64,000 nucleotides of DNA from Thermoflexus sp. (GTDB lineage Bacteria > Chloroflexota > Anaerolineae > Aggregatilineales > Aggregatilineaceae), in the NCBI GenBank assembly GCA_020724465.1, contig DYGX01000004.1, positions 62,001-126,000 of the forward strand, in the 5' to 3' direction. The notes under the pieces were generated by a model. That model searched no databases, was not told where the DNA came from, and saw only the letters and a list, made by a program, of their open reading frames with translations. A program made the position numbers and the translations under genes. Shown one piece after another: positions 8,208 through 17,491 of the stretch. Each line of letters opens with the position of its first letter. Position 1 is the stretch's first letter.

Positions 8208-9332
8208 TTACCCCTGCTGCTCCCAGCGGAAGAAGCGCAGCGCCAGAAGCGCGGAAACCAGCAGCCATCCGCCGAGCACCAGCACACTGGTGAGCGTGCT
8301 GTAGTAGGACCCGGCCTCGAGCATGGTCTTGCGCAGCAGGTCGCCCAGGTACGTCAGCGGGATGACGTCCACCACCGGGCGAATCCACTCCGGCATCATG
8401 TCGACCGGGAAGAAGATCCCCGACAGGAACATGAAGATGAAGTTGGGCAGCCCGACGATACCTTGCAGAGCTTCTTCCGTGTTCGCCAGCGTGGAGAGGA
8501 AGTAGCCCAGCGTGACGAACATACTGGCGCCAAACAGCACCACCAGCGCGACGAGCGGCAGATTTGCCAGATCAACGCGCACGTCGAAGGCGAGCATCCC
8601 CACGCCGATCAGCAGCGCCGCCTGGCACAGCGCCAGCACCATGCGGAACGCAACCTGCGAGCTTAAGAGCGTCGCGCGGTTAAGCGGTGTGGCGCCCATC
8701 CGGCGCAGCACGCCTTTCTCGCGCAGGCTGACCAGCGGTCCCGCCGTCCCAAACAGGCCCAGTTGCATCAGGCTCATCGCCAGGATGCCGGGCAGCAGGT
8801 AGTCAATGTTGCGCAGATCTGTGGCCGTGACCTGCTGCGGCTCGATGGTCAGCACGGGCGTGATCCCCGTCATGCCCTGATTCATGCCACTCACGACCTT
8901 GTCGATGATGTTGAGCACGATCTGCGACCTGTTCTGATTGGCCGCGTCATAGTAGACGCTCAGGGCCACACTGTCCGGAGCAGGACTGCCCCCGCCGGTG
9001 TTGGCGACGCGCGCCAGAGTCGAACCTGTGCCCGACGGGATGACGATCACTGCTGCGCGGTCGCCATCTTTCAGTGCGGCCAGCTCGGCTTCGCGCGTGC
9101 CGGTCGTGATTTCGAACGCCTCGATCGCCTGGAAGCTCTCGACCAGCTGCTCGCCGCCAGGCCCGTCCTCGTTCACCAGGCCGATAGAGAAGCTGATGTC
9201 GTCGCCTCCGGAGAAGATCACCCCGAAGATGAAGATGAACATCACCGGGAACGCGGCGGTCCAGAACAGCGCCGTACGGTCGCGCACGAACTCGCGCACG
9301 TCGGCCAGAAAGAGCGGAATGAAGGCTTTCAT
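8208..9332 (-). CDS. ABC-2 type transporter permease
   Basis: A 374-residue ABC-2 (YhaP/DrrB-like) permease. The first helix is FWTAAFPVMFIFIFGVIF, a large extracytoplasmic loop covers roughly residues 45-190, and a cluster of five helices fills the C-terminal half, including GLPNFIFMFLSGIFFPVDMM. It lies 26 bases after its ATPase and forms the membrane part of an exporter, probably as a homodimer. The substrate (drug, lipid or peptide) cannot be read from sequence. Confidence 0.9.
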   Translation of the reverse strand: MKAFIPLFLADVREFVRDRTALFWTAAFPVMFIFIFGVIFSGGDDISFSIGLVNEDGPGGEQLVESFQAIEAFEITTGTREAELAALKDGDRAAVIVIPSGTGSTLARVANTGGGSPAPDSVALSVYYDAANQNRSQIVLNIIDKVVSGMNQGMTGITPVLTIEPQQVTATDLRNIDYLLPGILAMSLMQLGLFGTAGPLVSLREKGVLRRMGATPLNRATLLSSQVAFRMVLALCQAALLIGVGMLAFDVRVDLANLPLVALVVLFGASMFVTLGYFLSTLANTEEALQGIVGLPNFIFMFLSGIFFPVDMMPEWIRPVVDVIPLTYLGDLLRKTMLEAGSYYSTLTSVLVLGGWLLVSALLALRFFRWEQQG

Positions 9333-9358
9333 GCGTTGCCCTCCTCAGTCTCGCGTCG

Positions 9359-10273
9359 CTAGTCTCGAATCCGGCGACCGGTCAGTTTGAGAAAGACGTC
9401 CTCAAGCGTGGCGCTGCGCACGCGCAGATCGTCGAACGCGATCTGCCCCTCGCGCGCGGCGGCGAGCATGGCTTCGACGGTGTGCGGTGTATCGCGCGAG
9501 TAGAGCGTCACCAGCGTGCCATCACGCGAAGCGCGGGTGACACCGGGCAGGCTGTTGAGCAGCTCCAGACTGGCGCCGTTGCGGTCTTCGAACTCGACCG
9601 CCGCCGTCTCGAAGTGCTGATCGATCAGCTGGCGCGGGGTGCCAAACGCGATGATCGTGCCGGAGTCCATCACCGCCACGCGGTCGCACAGCGTCTGCGC
9701 TTCTTCCATGTAGTGCGTCGTCAGCACAATCGTCTTGCCGCGGCGCTTGAGGTCCTTGACGATATTCCAGATCTGCCGGCGCGATTGCGGGTCCAGGCCA
9801 GTCGTTGGCTCGTCCAGAAAGAGCAGCTCCGGATCGTTAACCAGCGCCAGGGCCAGCGAGAGCCGCTGGTGCTGCCCGCCCGAGAGGTTCTTGCTCAGCG
9901 TGTTGCGCTTGTCCTCCAGGCTGACAAGCCGGAGCAGCTCGTCCACCGGCAGCGCCCTGGCGTAGAACGTGCCGAACAGACTGAGCAGCTCGGCGACCGT
10001 CAGGCGCGGATATAGCCCGGTGGTTTGGAGCTGGATCCCGATGCGCTCCTTGATCCCGTTGGGGCCAGAGCGGAAATCGCGACCAAGGACGGTGATCTCG
10101 CCTGCATCCGGCTGGCGTAGCCCTTCGATGCACTCAATGGTGGTTGTCTTGCCGGCGCCGTTCGGTCCCAGCAAGCCGAACACCTCACCTTCGGCGACGG
10201 AAAAACTGATGCCGTCGACCGCTGGCACGCCCTGATAGACCTTGCGCAGATTGCGCACCTCTATCGCTGCCAT
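9359..10273 (-). CDS. ABC transporter ATP-binding protein (ABC-2 exporter)
   Basis: A 304-residue ATPase with Walker A GPNGAGKT near residue 35, signature LSGGQHQR, Walker B LLFLDEPTTGLD and the switch histidine in LTTHYMEEA. A DrrA/CcmA-like C-terminal extension ends in ATLEDVFLKLTGR, typical of drug or lipid exporters. It is the first gene of a two-gene operon with the permease downstream and is divergent from the propeller protein. Confidence 0.95.
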   Translation of the reverse strand: MAAIEVRNLRKVYQGVPAVDGISFSVAEGEVFGLLGPNGAGKTTTIECIEGLRQPDAGEITVLGRDFRSGPNGIKERIGIQLQTTGLYPRLTVAELLSLFGTFYARALPVDELLRLVSLEDKRNTLSKNLSGGQHQRLSLALALVNDPELLFLDEPTTGLDPQSRRQIWNIVKDLKRRGKTIVLTTHYMEEAQTLCDRVAVMDSGTIIAFGTPRQLIDQHFETAAVEFEDRNGASLELLNSLPGVTRASRDGTLVTLYSRDTPHTVEAMLAAAREGQIAFDDLRVRSATLEDVFLKLTGRRIRD

Positions 10274-10498
10274 CGCTTCTCCGATGTCCTCCTTGTGTCC
10301 TCACGGTTGTGCGGCATACGGGCTTGTTTTGCCTGCCGCAGTTCTTTACGCAGGCCGGCGCGAAAAGTTGCACCGCAGCGCGTCAGCCAGCCGTTGAGCA
10401 CAAACCGGTTTGGAGTGGAGCAGAGGCGCGCGCTTGCACTACAATCTCTCCAGCATCAAATTCCATTCCATGACCCCGAACCGACCAGGAGAGACACC

Positions 10499-12283
10499 AT
10501 GAGTCACACTGACAAGCGGCAACTCAAGGCGGCGCTCGCCGCGCTGTTGAGCGTATTGGCGCTGGCGCTCACCGTGCCGCACGCACCGGCCCGCGCCCAG
10601 GCGCCCTGCGGCGACGCGCCCGCCCCGCGCCTGATCGCCGGGCAGACCGCCCGTGTGGTGCCCGGCAACGGGATCGGCAACAACCTGCGCGCCAGCGCCA
10701 CCGCCAGCGCCGTGGCGCTCGGCGTGCTGGCCGATGGCGAGATCGTCACGGTGGTCGCCGGGCCGACCTGCGCCGAAAACCTCAACTGGTGGCAGGTCCG
10801 CCGCTGGAACGGGCAGACCGGTTTCACCGCCGAGGGGAACGCGGGTGCGTACTGGCTGGAACCGTGGCCATTCGCCGGCGGGCTGCCGGCAGCCGGACCC
10901 GCTCCCGCCGCCGACACGGGCCGGATCGCGTACCTACGCCAGGCAATCGCCGCGCCAGGGCAGACCGCCCCGCCGGTGGAGCTGGTCATCGCCTCAGCAG
11001 ACGGGTCGAACCCGGTGCGCGTCAGCCCAGACGGGATCGACGTTCAGGGCTTTGTCTGGTCACCGGACGGCTCGCGCATCGCGTTCTACGACGCGCAGCA
11101 GCTCTACCTGATCGACGCGAGCGGCGAGAACCTGCTCCAGCTCACGCACACCACCGAGGCGACCAACACCGCGCCCACCTGGGCGCCGGACAGCACCCGC
11201 CTGGCGTTCGCCTCGGACCGCGATGAGAACCAGGAGATCTACGCGATCAACGTGGATGGCAGCGGCCTGACCAACCTGACCAACCATCCCGCCGCCGACA
11301 GCCAGCCCGCCTGGTCGCCGGACGGCACGCAGATCGCGTTTGTCTCCGACCGGGACGGCGCCGATCCGGACATCTTTGTGATGGCCTCCAACGGCGCGAA
11401 CCCGCTCAGCCTGCGCACCGGCCCCGGCGTCGATTCGCAGCCGGCCTGGTCGCCGCGCGGCGGCGAGATCGCCTACCTCAGCGAGCAGGACGGCCAGCAG
11501 GCCCTCTACCGCGTGTTTGCCTTCGAAAGCGCCGCGCTCCCCGTCCGTCTGTCTGCCGAGGGGGACAACGTGACGGGCTTCGCCTGGGCGCCGGATGCGT
11601 CGCGGCTGGCGTATGTGATCGAGTCGAGCGCGGGAATGGCCGCCAGCAGCGAGCTGGCGAGCGTGCGCGCCGATGGCACCGACCGGATCGTCTACACAGC
11701 GGACGGGCGCAGCGTCGAGTCGGTGGGGTGGTCGCCCGACGGCGAGTGGCTGGCCTTTAGCTCGGACCGCGCCGGGAACTTTGACGTGTACATCCTGCGG
11801 CCCAGCGGCGCGGGCCTGGTGACGGTGGGGGGCACCGCCGCCCACGAGCGCGCCCCGCAGTGGCAGCCCAACCCGGACGCGCCCGGCCCGGCCGTCACCG
11901 TCACGCCGGGCGAGCAAGATCTGCTGCTGATCTACGACGCCGGCGTGCCGGTCTTCACGCTGCAAAACACATCCGGCCAGGAACTGGATCTGACGTTGCT
12001 GGCCTTCCAGGGCGCGGGACGCACCATCCCGGCGACGGTCTGGAACACGCCCTTCCTCGCCTCGCCCCTGAACGCGTTTAAGCCGATCGGCTGCCTGATG
12101 ATCTGGGGTTTCAATCTGCCGGAGCAGCCTGCCCCGCCGGAGTGCGGCGACGCGCGCCAGGGCTGGCTGAGCGACAACGAGCTGATCTTCTGGACCGCCG
12201 GCACGTTCGACGTGCTGTACGGCGGCCAGGCGATCGCCACCTGCGAGACAGGCGCGGGGCGCTGCCTGGTCAACCTGCCTTAG
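10499..12283 (+). CDS. Secreted SH3b plus TolB-like beta-propeller protein
   Basis: A 594-residue exported protein. An Ala/Leu signal peptide ends near ARAQA. An SH3b-like domain covers about residues 40-120 (GNNLRASATASA...NWWQVR). At least six WD40-like/TolB repeats then carry the pattern WSPDGxxIAFxSDRD (for example PAWSPDGTQIAFVSDRDG). The C-terminal 150 residues have three or more cysteines and no recognised fold. Such proteins bind ligands or peptidoglycan at the surface; the role is unknown. ATG 10499 is supported by AGGAGAG at 10487-10493. Confidence 0.85.
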   Translation: MSHTDKRQLKAALAALLSVLALALTVPHAPARAQAPCGDAPAPRLIAGQTARVVPGNGIGNNLRASATASAVALGVLADGEIVTVVAGPTCAENLNWWQVRRWNGQTGFTAEGNAGAYWLEPWPFAGGLPAAGPAPAADTGRIAYLRQAIAAPGQTAPPVELVIASADGSNPVRVSPDGIDVQGFVWSPDGSRIAFYDAQQLYLIDASGENLLQLTHTTEATNTAPTWAPDSTRLAFASDRDENQEIYAINVDGSGLTNLTNHPAADSQPAWSPDGTQIAFVSDRDGADPDIFVMASNGANPLSLRTGPGVDSQPAWSPRGGEIAYLSEQDGQQALYRVFAFESAALPVRLSAEGDNVTGFAWAPDASRLAYVIESSAGMAASSELASVRADGTDRIVYTADGRSVESVGWSPDGEWLAFSSDRAGNFDVYILRPSGAGLVTVGGTAAHERAPQWQPNPDAPGPAVTVTPGEQDLLLIYDAGVPVFTLQNTSGQELDLTLLAFQGAGRTIPATVWNTPFLASPLNAFKPIGCLMIWGFNLPEQPAPPECGDARQGWLSDNELIFWTAGTFDVLYGGQAIATCETGAGRCLVNLP

Positions 12284-12312
12284 ACGCCGCAACGGTCTGC
12301 CTGCCGGCAAAA

Positions 12313-12347
12313 GCGGGGCGGCTCGCCCGATGGTGGAGCCGCCCCGC
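12313..12347. terminator. Bidirectional hairpin between convergent genes
   Basis: A perfect 12-bp stem (GCGGGGCGGCTC, 12313-12324, with GAGCCGCCCCGC, 12336-12347) separates the propeller gene from a convergent small membrane gene. Confidence 0.65.
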
Positions 12348-12389
12348 ATGGTGAATCCCCCTCACCGCACTCATTGCGCGGCGGACGCC

Positions 12390-12782
12390 CTAGCCCTCGC
12401 GCCCGGACTGCTCGCTGCGGGCGACCAGCTCGTCCAGCGAGACCGCCTCCCCGTCGGCGGGCATTTCGTCGCGCAGGCGCTGCTTGAGCGCGCGGCGCTC
12501 ATCTTCGTCGAGCATCTGCAGCAGCATGCGCGAGAGCCGGGCGTCGTCTTCAGCGGGCGACCGCTTGGCTTTTTCGTGCCCCTGCTCCATCCCGCTCTGT
12601 TGGAAGCTTATGATCGCCCACGACAGCCACAGCCCGACCGTCGCCAGAAACCCGATCAGCAGCGCGAAATTGAACATGGGGACGGTCGCCCCGCCAACAT
12701 AGCGAACCATCAGCACGGCAGCCCAGATGAAAACCGTGCCAACCACGCCGGACACCACGCTGTTGATCCGGGGCAAATTCAT
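12390..12782 (-). CDS. Small membrane protein with LLDEDERRALK motif (paralogue A)
   Basis: 130 residues. Two membrane helices lie at about 8-30 and 38-58 (GTVFIWAAVLMVRYVGG, FALLIGFLATVGLWLSWAI). A soluble tail follows with SRMLLQMLDEDERRALKQRLRDE near residues 82-105. It shares topology, length and this tail motif with the next gene upstream, so the two are a tandem duplication. No known family was recognised. The tail motif resembles a short amphipathic helical hairpin that could bind a partner. Confidence 0.75.
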   Translation of the reverse strand: MNLPRINSVVSGVVGTVFIWAAVLMVRYVGGATVPMFNFALLIGFLATVGLWLSWAIISFQQSGMEQGHEKAKRSPAEDDARLSRMLLQMLDEDERRALKQRLRDEMPADGEAVSLDELVARSEQSGREG

Positions 12783-12821
12783 GAACCCGTTCTCTGCTCC
12801 GTCCGATGGCGCGCCCGACCC

Positions 12822-13214
12822 CTAGCCGCGCCGCGCCCGGCGATCCTGGCCGGTGTCGCCGAGCAGGTCTTCGAGCGCGACGCCCTCGCCGTCCGCGCTG
12901 AGTTCATCGCGCAGGCGCCGCTTGAGCGCGCGCCGTTCATCCTCGTCCAGCAATTGCAACAGCAGTGAGAGCCGCGCGTCGGACACAGGTTCAGGACTGG
13001 CGCGCTTCACCTTCCCACGCTCGGACTGGTTCTTGACGAAATCGATGCTCACGAACGCCCACACCGTCCACAGCGCGATCGTCGTCCCCACCCCGGCAAC
13101 CAGCATAAAGTCCATAATTCCCAGAGCAGCGCCAGCTACCAGACGCGCCGCCAGTATGGCAGCCCATACCACCACGGTTGCGACAAGGCTGATCATTGTC
13201 GTGGTGCGCACCAT
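12822..13214 (-). CDS. Small membrane protein with LLDEDERRALK motif (paralogue B)
   Basis: 130 residues with the same layout as its neighbour: two helices (SLVATVVVWAAILAARLV and FMLVAGVGTTIALWTVWAFV), then a charged linker and SLLLQLLDEDERRALKRRLRDE. The tail is nearly identical to that of paralogue A while the helices have diverged, so the tail is probably the functional part. The pair lies 39 bases apart in one orientation and is likely cotranscribed. Unknown function. Confidence 0.75.
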   Translation of the reverse strand: MVRTTTMISLVATVVVWAAILAARLVAGAALGIMDFMLVAGVGTTIALWTVWAFVSIDFVKNQSERGKVKRASPEPVSDARLSLLLQLLDEDERRALKRRLRDELSADGEGVALEDLLGDTGQDRRARRG

Positions 13215-13287
13215 GTGAATCGCTCCTGCTATGCCAACAGAGGGGAGTGTGTGTCTAAGAAAACTATACGCAGCCGCAGCGAAAAAG

Positions 13288-14616
13288 TCACGCGGGCGAT
13301 CCGGTGCGGGGCTGCACGCGCATCAGCACGCCCGCCCCGCGCCCCATGCGCGGCTCAAGCGTGGCGCCCATGTGCAGGCTGACCCGGCCCGGCTCCAGCG
13401 TGAAGGTCCAGCCCTGCAGCAGCCGCGCCAGCACCAGCTTCGCCTCGGCCTGCGCGAAGGCCATGCCCAGGCAATTGCGCGGTCCGCCGCCGAACGGCAG
13501 GTAGGCATAGGGAGCCTGCTCGCGCCGCCGCTCCGGCAGAAAGCGGTCGGGGTCGAAGGCATCCGGATCGGGCCAGAAAGCGGGATGCCGGTGCGTGAGG
13601 AAGATCGAGTACAGCACGCGCGTGCCCGCGGGGATCGCATAGTTGCCAAACGCCAGATCGACGGCCGCCACGCGCTGCCCCAGGTGGATCGGTGGATAGA
13701 GCCGCAGCGTTTCGTCGATCACCCGGCCCAGGTAGGGCAACCCGTCCAGATGCGACGCGCCGGGCGCGTTCGCCCCCACCACCGCATCGACTTCGGCGCG
13801 AGCCTGGGCCTGTGCCTCAGGGTGACGCCCCAACAGATACAGCGCCCACGCCAGCAGCGCCGTGCTGGTGTCGTGCCCGGCGATCAGCATGGTCAAGAGC
13901 TGGTCGCGGATGCGCGCGTCCGGCAGGCCGGAACGCACCAGCCCGGTCAGCAGGTCTCCGGCGGGCGCGTGCGGGTCTTGTGTAACGCGCCTCTCCAGGA
14001 TGATCCCGTGCAGCCAGCGGTCGAGGGTGCGGCGCGCGGCGGCGATGCCCGGCTGCGGCGCGCCGCGCCACACCATCCACGCGCCGGGGGAAATGTAGCG
14101 CAGCACGCGCAGGATGGCGGGCCACAGGCGATCGAGGTCGGGCGTCAGATCGGCGTCGAACAACGTGCCGGTCAGGATCAGCAGCGCGACGCGGCGCATC
14201 TCGTCCAGCATGTCCAACGGGCCGCGCGCCTTCCAGCGGGACGTCACCTGATCGGTCCAATGCACCACCTGCGGGGCATAGCCCGGGATGCGCGCCTTGT
14301 GGAGCGGCGGGCCGAGCAGCCGCCGCAGCGCAGCGTGTTCGTCGCCGTCCGTCACCAGAACCCCACGGCGCAGCAACCGCGCGACGGGGTCGCCCGGCGG
14401 ACGCCACAACAGCCGGTCGCGCCCGGTGACGAGCACAAAGCGATTGGCTTCCGGCCCGACCAGCATCACCGCGCGGAAGCCCGGCAGCGGCAGCCGGAAC
14501 ACGTCGCCCAGCTCACGGTGAAAGACGCACAGCGCGCCGAGGATGCTGCCCCCGTGCCGCGCCGCCCGTAGCGCTTTCAACGCCACGACCGGGCCGGCTT
14601 CTGGAATGGTTCGCAC
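13288..14616 (-). CDS. Cytochrome P450
   Basis: A 442-residue heme-thiolate monooxygenase. The I-helix oxygen-binding motif AGHDTS is at 246-251, ETLR of the K helix at 302-305, and the heme-binding FGGGPRNCLG at 375-384 with Cys382 as proximal ligand. Length and motifs fit class I bacterial P450s resembling CYP110/CYP4-like fatty-acid or terpenoid hydroxylases, but the substrate is not evident. No ferredoxin or ferredoxin reductase lies beside it. An ABC exporter ends 44 bases upstream on the same strand, so the two may be cotranscribed. Confidence 0.95.
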   Translation of the reverse strand: MRTIPEAGPVVALKALRAARHGGSILGALCVFHRELGDVFRLPLPGFRAVMLVGPEANRFVLVTGRDRLLWRPPGDPVARLLRRGVLVTDGDEHAALRRLLGPPLHKARIPGYAPQVVHWTDQVTSRWKARGPLDMLDEMRRVALLILTGTLFDADLTPDLDRLWPAILRVLRYISPGAWMVWRGAPQPGIAAARRTLDRWLHGIILERRVTQDPHAPAGDLLTGLVRSGLPDARIRDQLLTMLIAGHDTSTALLAWALYLLGRHPEAQAQARAEVDAVVGANAPGASHLDGLPYLGRVIDETLRLYPPIHLGQRVAAVDLAFGNYAIPAGTRVLYSIFLTHRHPAFWPDPDAFDPDRFLPERRREQAPYAYLPFGGGPRNCLGMAFAQAEAKLVLARLLQGWTFTLEPGRVSLHMGATLEPRMGRGAGVLMRVQPRTGSPA

Positions 14617-14660
14617 AACGCCCGTCTTTCTATCCTCGCCCTGCGCGCCAGGCAGACGGA

Positions 14661-16502
14661 TCAGAGGCCGCTGCCGGACGCAGCGGCGAGCAGATCGGCC
14701 TCGCGAAACTGCATCTCATACAGCCGCGCGTACAGCCCGCCCGCTGCCATCAGCTCGTCGTGCGTGCCCAGCTCGACGATCTGCCCGGCGTCCAGCACGG
14801 CGATCCGGTGCGCGATGCGAACCGTGCTGAGGCGGTGCGCGATGATCACGGTGGTGCGCCCCTCCATCAGGCGGCTCAGCGCGTCCTGAACCAGATGCTC
14901 GCTCTCGCTGTCCAGGCTGGACGTTGCCTCGTCCAGCAGCAGGATGCGCGGGTCTTTGAGGATGGCGCGCGCAATGGCGATCCGCTGGCGCTGGCCGCCG
15001 CTCAAGCGCACGCCGCGCTCGCCGACGACCGTCTCATAGCCCTGCGGCAGCGCCATGATAAACTCGTGCGCGTTGGCCGCGCGGGCGGCGGCGATCAGGG
15101 CGTCCTCGTCGGCGTCCAGCCGCCCATAGAGGATGTTCTCGCGGATCGAGCCGCCAAACAGCAGCGTTTCCTGCGGGACAATCCCGATCTGCGCGCGCAG
15201 GCTGGCCTGCGTGATGGCGCGCACGTCGATCCCGTCCACACAAACGCGCCCGCCGGTCACGTCGTAGAAGCGCGGGATGAGGTTAAACATGGTCGATTTG
15301 CCGGCGCCGCTCGGCCCGACCAGCGCGACGATCTCGCCCGGCGCGATGTCCAGGTTGACATGGCGCAGGACTTCGAGGTCGTCGCCATAGGTGAAGCTGA
15401 CGTCCTCGAAGGTGATGCGCCCTTCGGCCCGCTCCAGCACGATCGCGTCGGGCGCGTCCCGCACGGCGGGCGGTGTGTCGAGCAGTTGGAAAACGCGCTT
15501 GGTGGCGCCGAGCGCTTCCTGGAACGAGGTGTACAGCCCGACCAGCGAGGCAAAGCTGCCCGCCACCGTCAGGCCGTAGATCAAAAAGGCGACCAGCTCG
15601 CCGCCGGTCAGACGCCCGGCCAGCACCTCGCGCCCACCGAACCACAAGATCAATGTCAGCGATCCGAACCCCATGAAGGCCACCAGCGGCGTGAACACCA
15701 CCCGCACGCGCAGCAGGCGCAGCGCCGCGTTGAACGCCCGCCCGATAGCCTGGTTATAGCGCGCGATCTCATAGTCCTCGCGCACGAACGACTTAACCTC
15801 GCGGATGTTCTGAAACGCCTCTTCCGCGACCACGGTCGACGCCGCCAGCTCGTCCTGCACCTCGGTGCTGATGCGGCGCAGAATCGCCCCGAAGATGAAC
15901 CCCAGCAGGATCACGACCGGGACCATGAGCAGGATCGACAGCGTGAGCCGCCAGTTGATCACGACCATGATCGCCACCGCGCCGATCATGGTCAGGCCCT
16001 GGTGCAGCAGCGTGTTGAGGTTGCTGGTCAGCGCGCCGCGCATCATCGTCACGTCGCTGGACATGCGGCTTACCAGCTCGCCCACGCGCCGCTCGGTGAA
16101 AAAGCCCATCGACAGGCTCTGGATGTGCGCGTAGAGCTGGCGGCGCAGGTCCATCACGATGCGCTCGCCGATGTAGTTCAGGTTGTAAGCCTCCACCAGC
16201 GAAACCAGCGAACGGACGAAAAACACGCCCAGCAGCGCCAGCGTGATCCGGTTGAGCAGGCCCTCGTCGCCCTCGACCAGCACCGAGTCGACCACGCTGC
16301 GGATCACCGCCGGGAAGACCAGCGACAGCGCCGCAGCGGCGGACAGCGCGGCCAGGGCCAGCACAAGCCGCCACCTGTACGGCGCGAGATAGCCCAGCAT
16401 CCGGCGCCACTGGACCGGCCCAGGCGGGATGTCGGCGGGGGGTGTTGCAGCGCGGCGGCGAGTGAACAAGGCAGCCTCTTTCAGCGTCCGGCAATACGAC
16501 AC
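14661..16502 (-). CDS. ABC exporter, fused membrane and ATPase domains (MsbA/LmrA type)
   Basis: A 613-residue half transporter. Six membrane helices occupy about residues 35-325, followed by a nucleotide-binding domain with Walker A GPSGAGKST, signature LSGGQRQRIAIAR, Walker B ILLLDEATSSLD and the switch histidine in IIAHRLST. It would work as a homodimer exporting lipids or drugs. It is followed at once by the P450. A GC hairpin (16502-16512 with 16523-16533) lies at the start of the gene and may insulate it from the ABC-2 operon upstream. Confidence 0.95.
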   Translation of the reverse strand: MSYCRTLKEAALFTRRRAATPPADIPPGPVQWRRMLGYLAPYRWRLVLALAALSAAAALSLVFPAVIRSVVDSVLVEGDEGLLNRITLALLGVFFVRSLVSLVEAYNLNYIGERIVMDLRRQLYAHIQSLSMGFFTERRVGELVSRMSSDVTMMRGALTSNLNTLLHQGLTMIGAVAIMVVINWRLTLSILLMVPVVILLGFIFGAILRRISTEVQDELAASTVVAEEAFQNIREVKSFVREDYEIARYNQAIGRAFNAALRLLRVRVVFTPLVAFMGFGSLTLILWFGGREVLAGRLTGGELVAFLIYGLTVAGSFASLVGLYTSFQEALGATKRVFQLLDTPPAVRDAPDAIVLERAEGRITFEDVSFTYGDDLEVLRHVNLDIAPGEIVALVGPSGAGKSTMFNLIPRFYDVTGGRVCVDGIDVRAITQASLRAQIGIVPQETLLFGGSIRENILYGRLDADEDALIAAARAANAHEFIMALPQGYETVVGERGVRLSGGQRQRIAIARAILKDPRILLLDEATSSLDSESEHLVQDALSRLMEGRTTVIIAHRLSTVRIAHRIAVLDAGQIVELGTHDELMAAGGLYARLYEMQFREADLLAAASGSGL

Positions 16503-16562
16503 GGCGGGACGGCCTCACCGGACCGCCCCGCCGCAGATTGTAGGTGAATCGACGCCAAACGT

Positions 16563-17381
16563 CTACACCCCAACATCCCGATGCTCCAGGCTCCACGCAG
16601 CTACCGCCACCAGAGCCGCGGCCAGAACCAGCAGCAGAAGCATCCCGCCCGGTCTTGGCCCGTGCAGCAGCGCGCGCTGCCCGTCGTAGTGATACCACGG
16701 CGTCAGCTTGTGCAGCCAGGCCGGAATATCCGACACACCGGCCAGGGCATGAATCAGCCAGCTTCCGGCGGCCAGCGCCACAGGCACGCCCAGCGCCGGC
16801 CCGCGCGCGTTGCGCCAGCAGCTTAGCGCCAGGGCCAGCGCCGCGAAGAACAGCGTCAGCGGCCCCAGGTTGATCACCCCGGCCAGGATGCGCCCGGTGC
16901 GCATTGTCTCCAGGTCGACCAGCTTCGCCCCGGCGACAAAGCCCAGGAAGATTGCCACCAGTATGATCGCGACGAAGGCGACCAGCGCGGCGAATTTGGC
17001 GAGCACAACCCGCCAACGCGCGACCGGCGTCGCCAGCAGCACGTCCAGCGTGCCGCTTTCTTCCTCGCCGCCCACCAGCCCGGCCCCAAACGCGATCCCA
17101 AACGCGATCAGGATGACCGGATAGGTCAGGCTGAACACCTTTGTCGCCAGAAAACCCTCGACCGTCGAGATGTCCATCTCGCCGCCGGTCAGGGCCGTGA
17201 TCGTCGGCCCCATTCGCTCGAAGATCTCAGTCAGCGTGGCGTAGTTTTCCTCGATGCTGGGGAAAAAGGTCACCAGATAGAGGCTCATGGCAAACAGACC
17301 GAGCGCGGACCAAAACAACGCTGTGCGCATATCGCGCAGCGTCTTGAGGAAAATGCCGTTGACCATCGCGGCGTTGATCAT
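16563..17381 (-). CDS. ABC-2 permease, second of a paralogous pair
   Basis: A 272-residue permease of the ABC-2 family starting MVNGIFLKTLRDMRTALFW with six predicted helices. The segment GGEEESGTLDVLLATPVARWRVVLAKF is the coupling region typical of these proteins. It resembles the upstream permease throughout (both begin with the KTLRDMR motif and share the EEESGTL...LLATP segment), so the two probably form a heterodimer with the ATPase. Two nearby start codons (17381 and 17366) are possible. Confidence 0.88.
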   Translation of the reverse strand: MINAAMVNGIFLKTLRDMRTALFWSALGLFAMSLYLVTFFPSIEENYATLTEIFERMGPTITALTGGEMDISTVEGFLATKVFSLTYPVILIAFGIAFGAGLVGGEEESGTLDVLLATPVARWRVVLAKFAALVAFVAIILVAIFLGFVAGAKLVDLETMRTGRILAGVINLGPLTLFFAALALALSCWRNARGPALGVPVALAAGSWLIHALAGVSDIPAWLHKLTPWYHYDGQRALLHGPRPGGMLLLLVLAAALVAVAAWSLEHRDVGV

Positions 17382-17434
17382 GGGGACCTCGCGCCCAGAC
17401 GGGGCGCTGCCTCACTTTCCATTATACGCGCAAA

Positions 17435-17466
17435 GGGGCGCCCCACAGCCAGCCTGGGAGCGCCCC
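17435..17466 (-). terminator. Hairpin between the two ABC-2 permeases
   Basis: GGGGCGC (17435-17441) pairs with GCGCCCC (17460-17466), with extra pairing inside the loop. It may attenuate expression of the second permease. Confidence 0.45.
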
Positions 17467-17491
17467 GCTTGACTTCTCTGGATCGCCGGAT

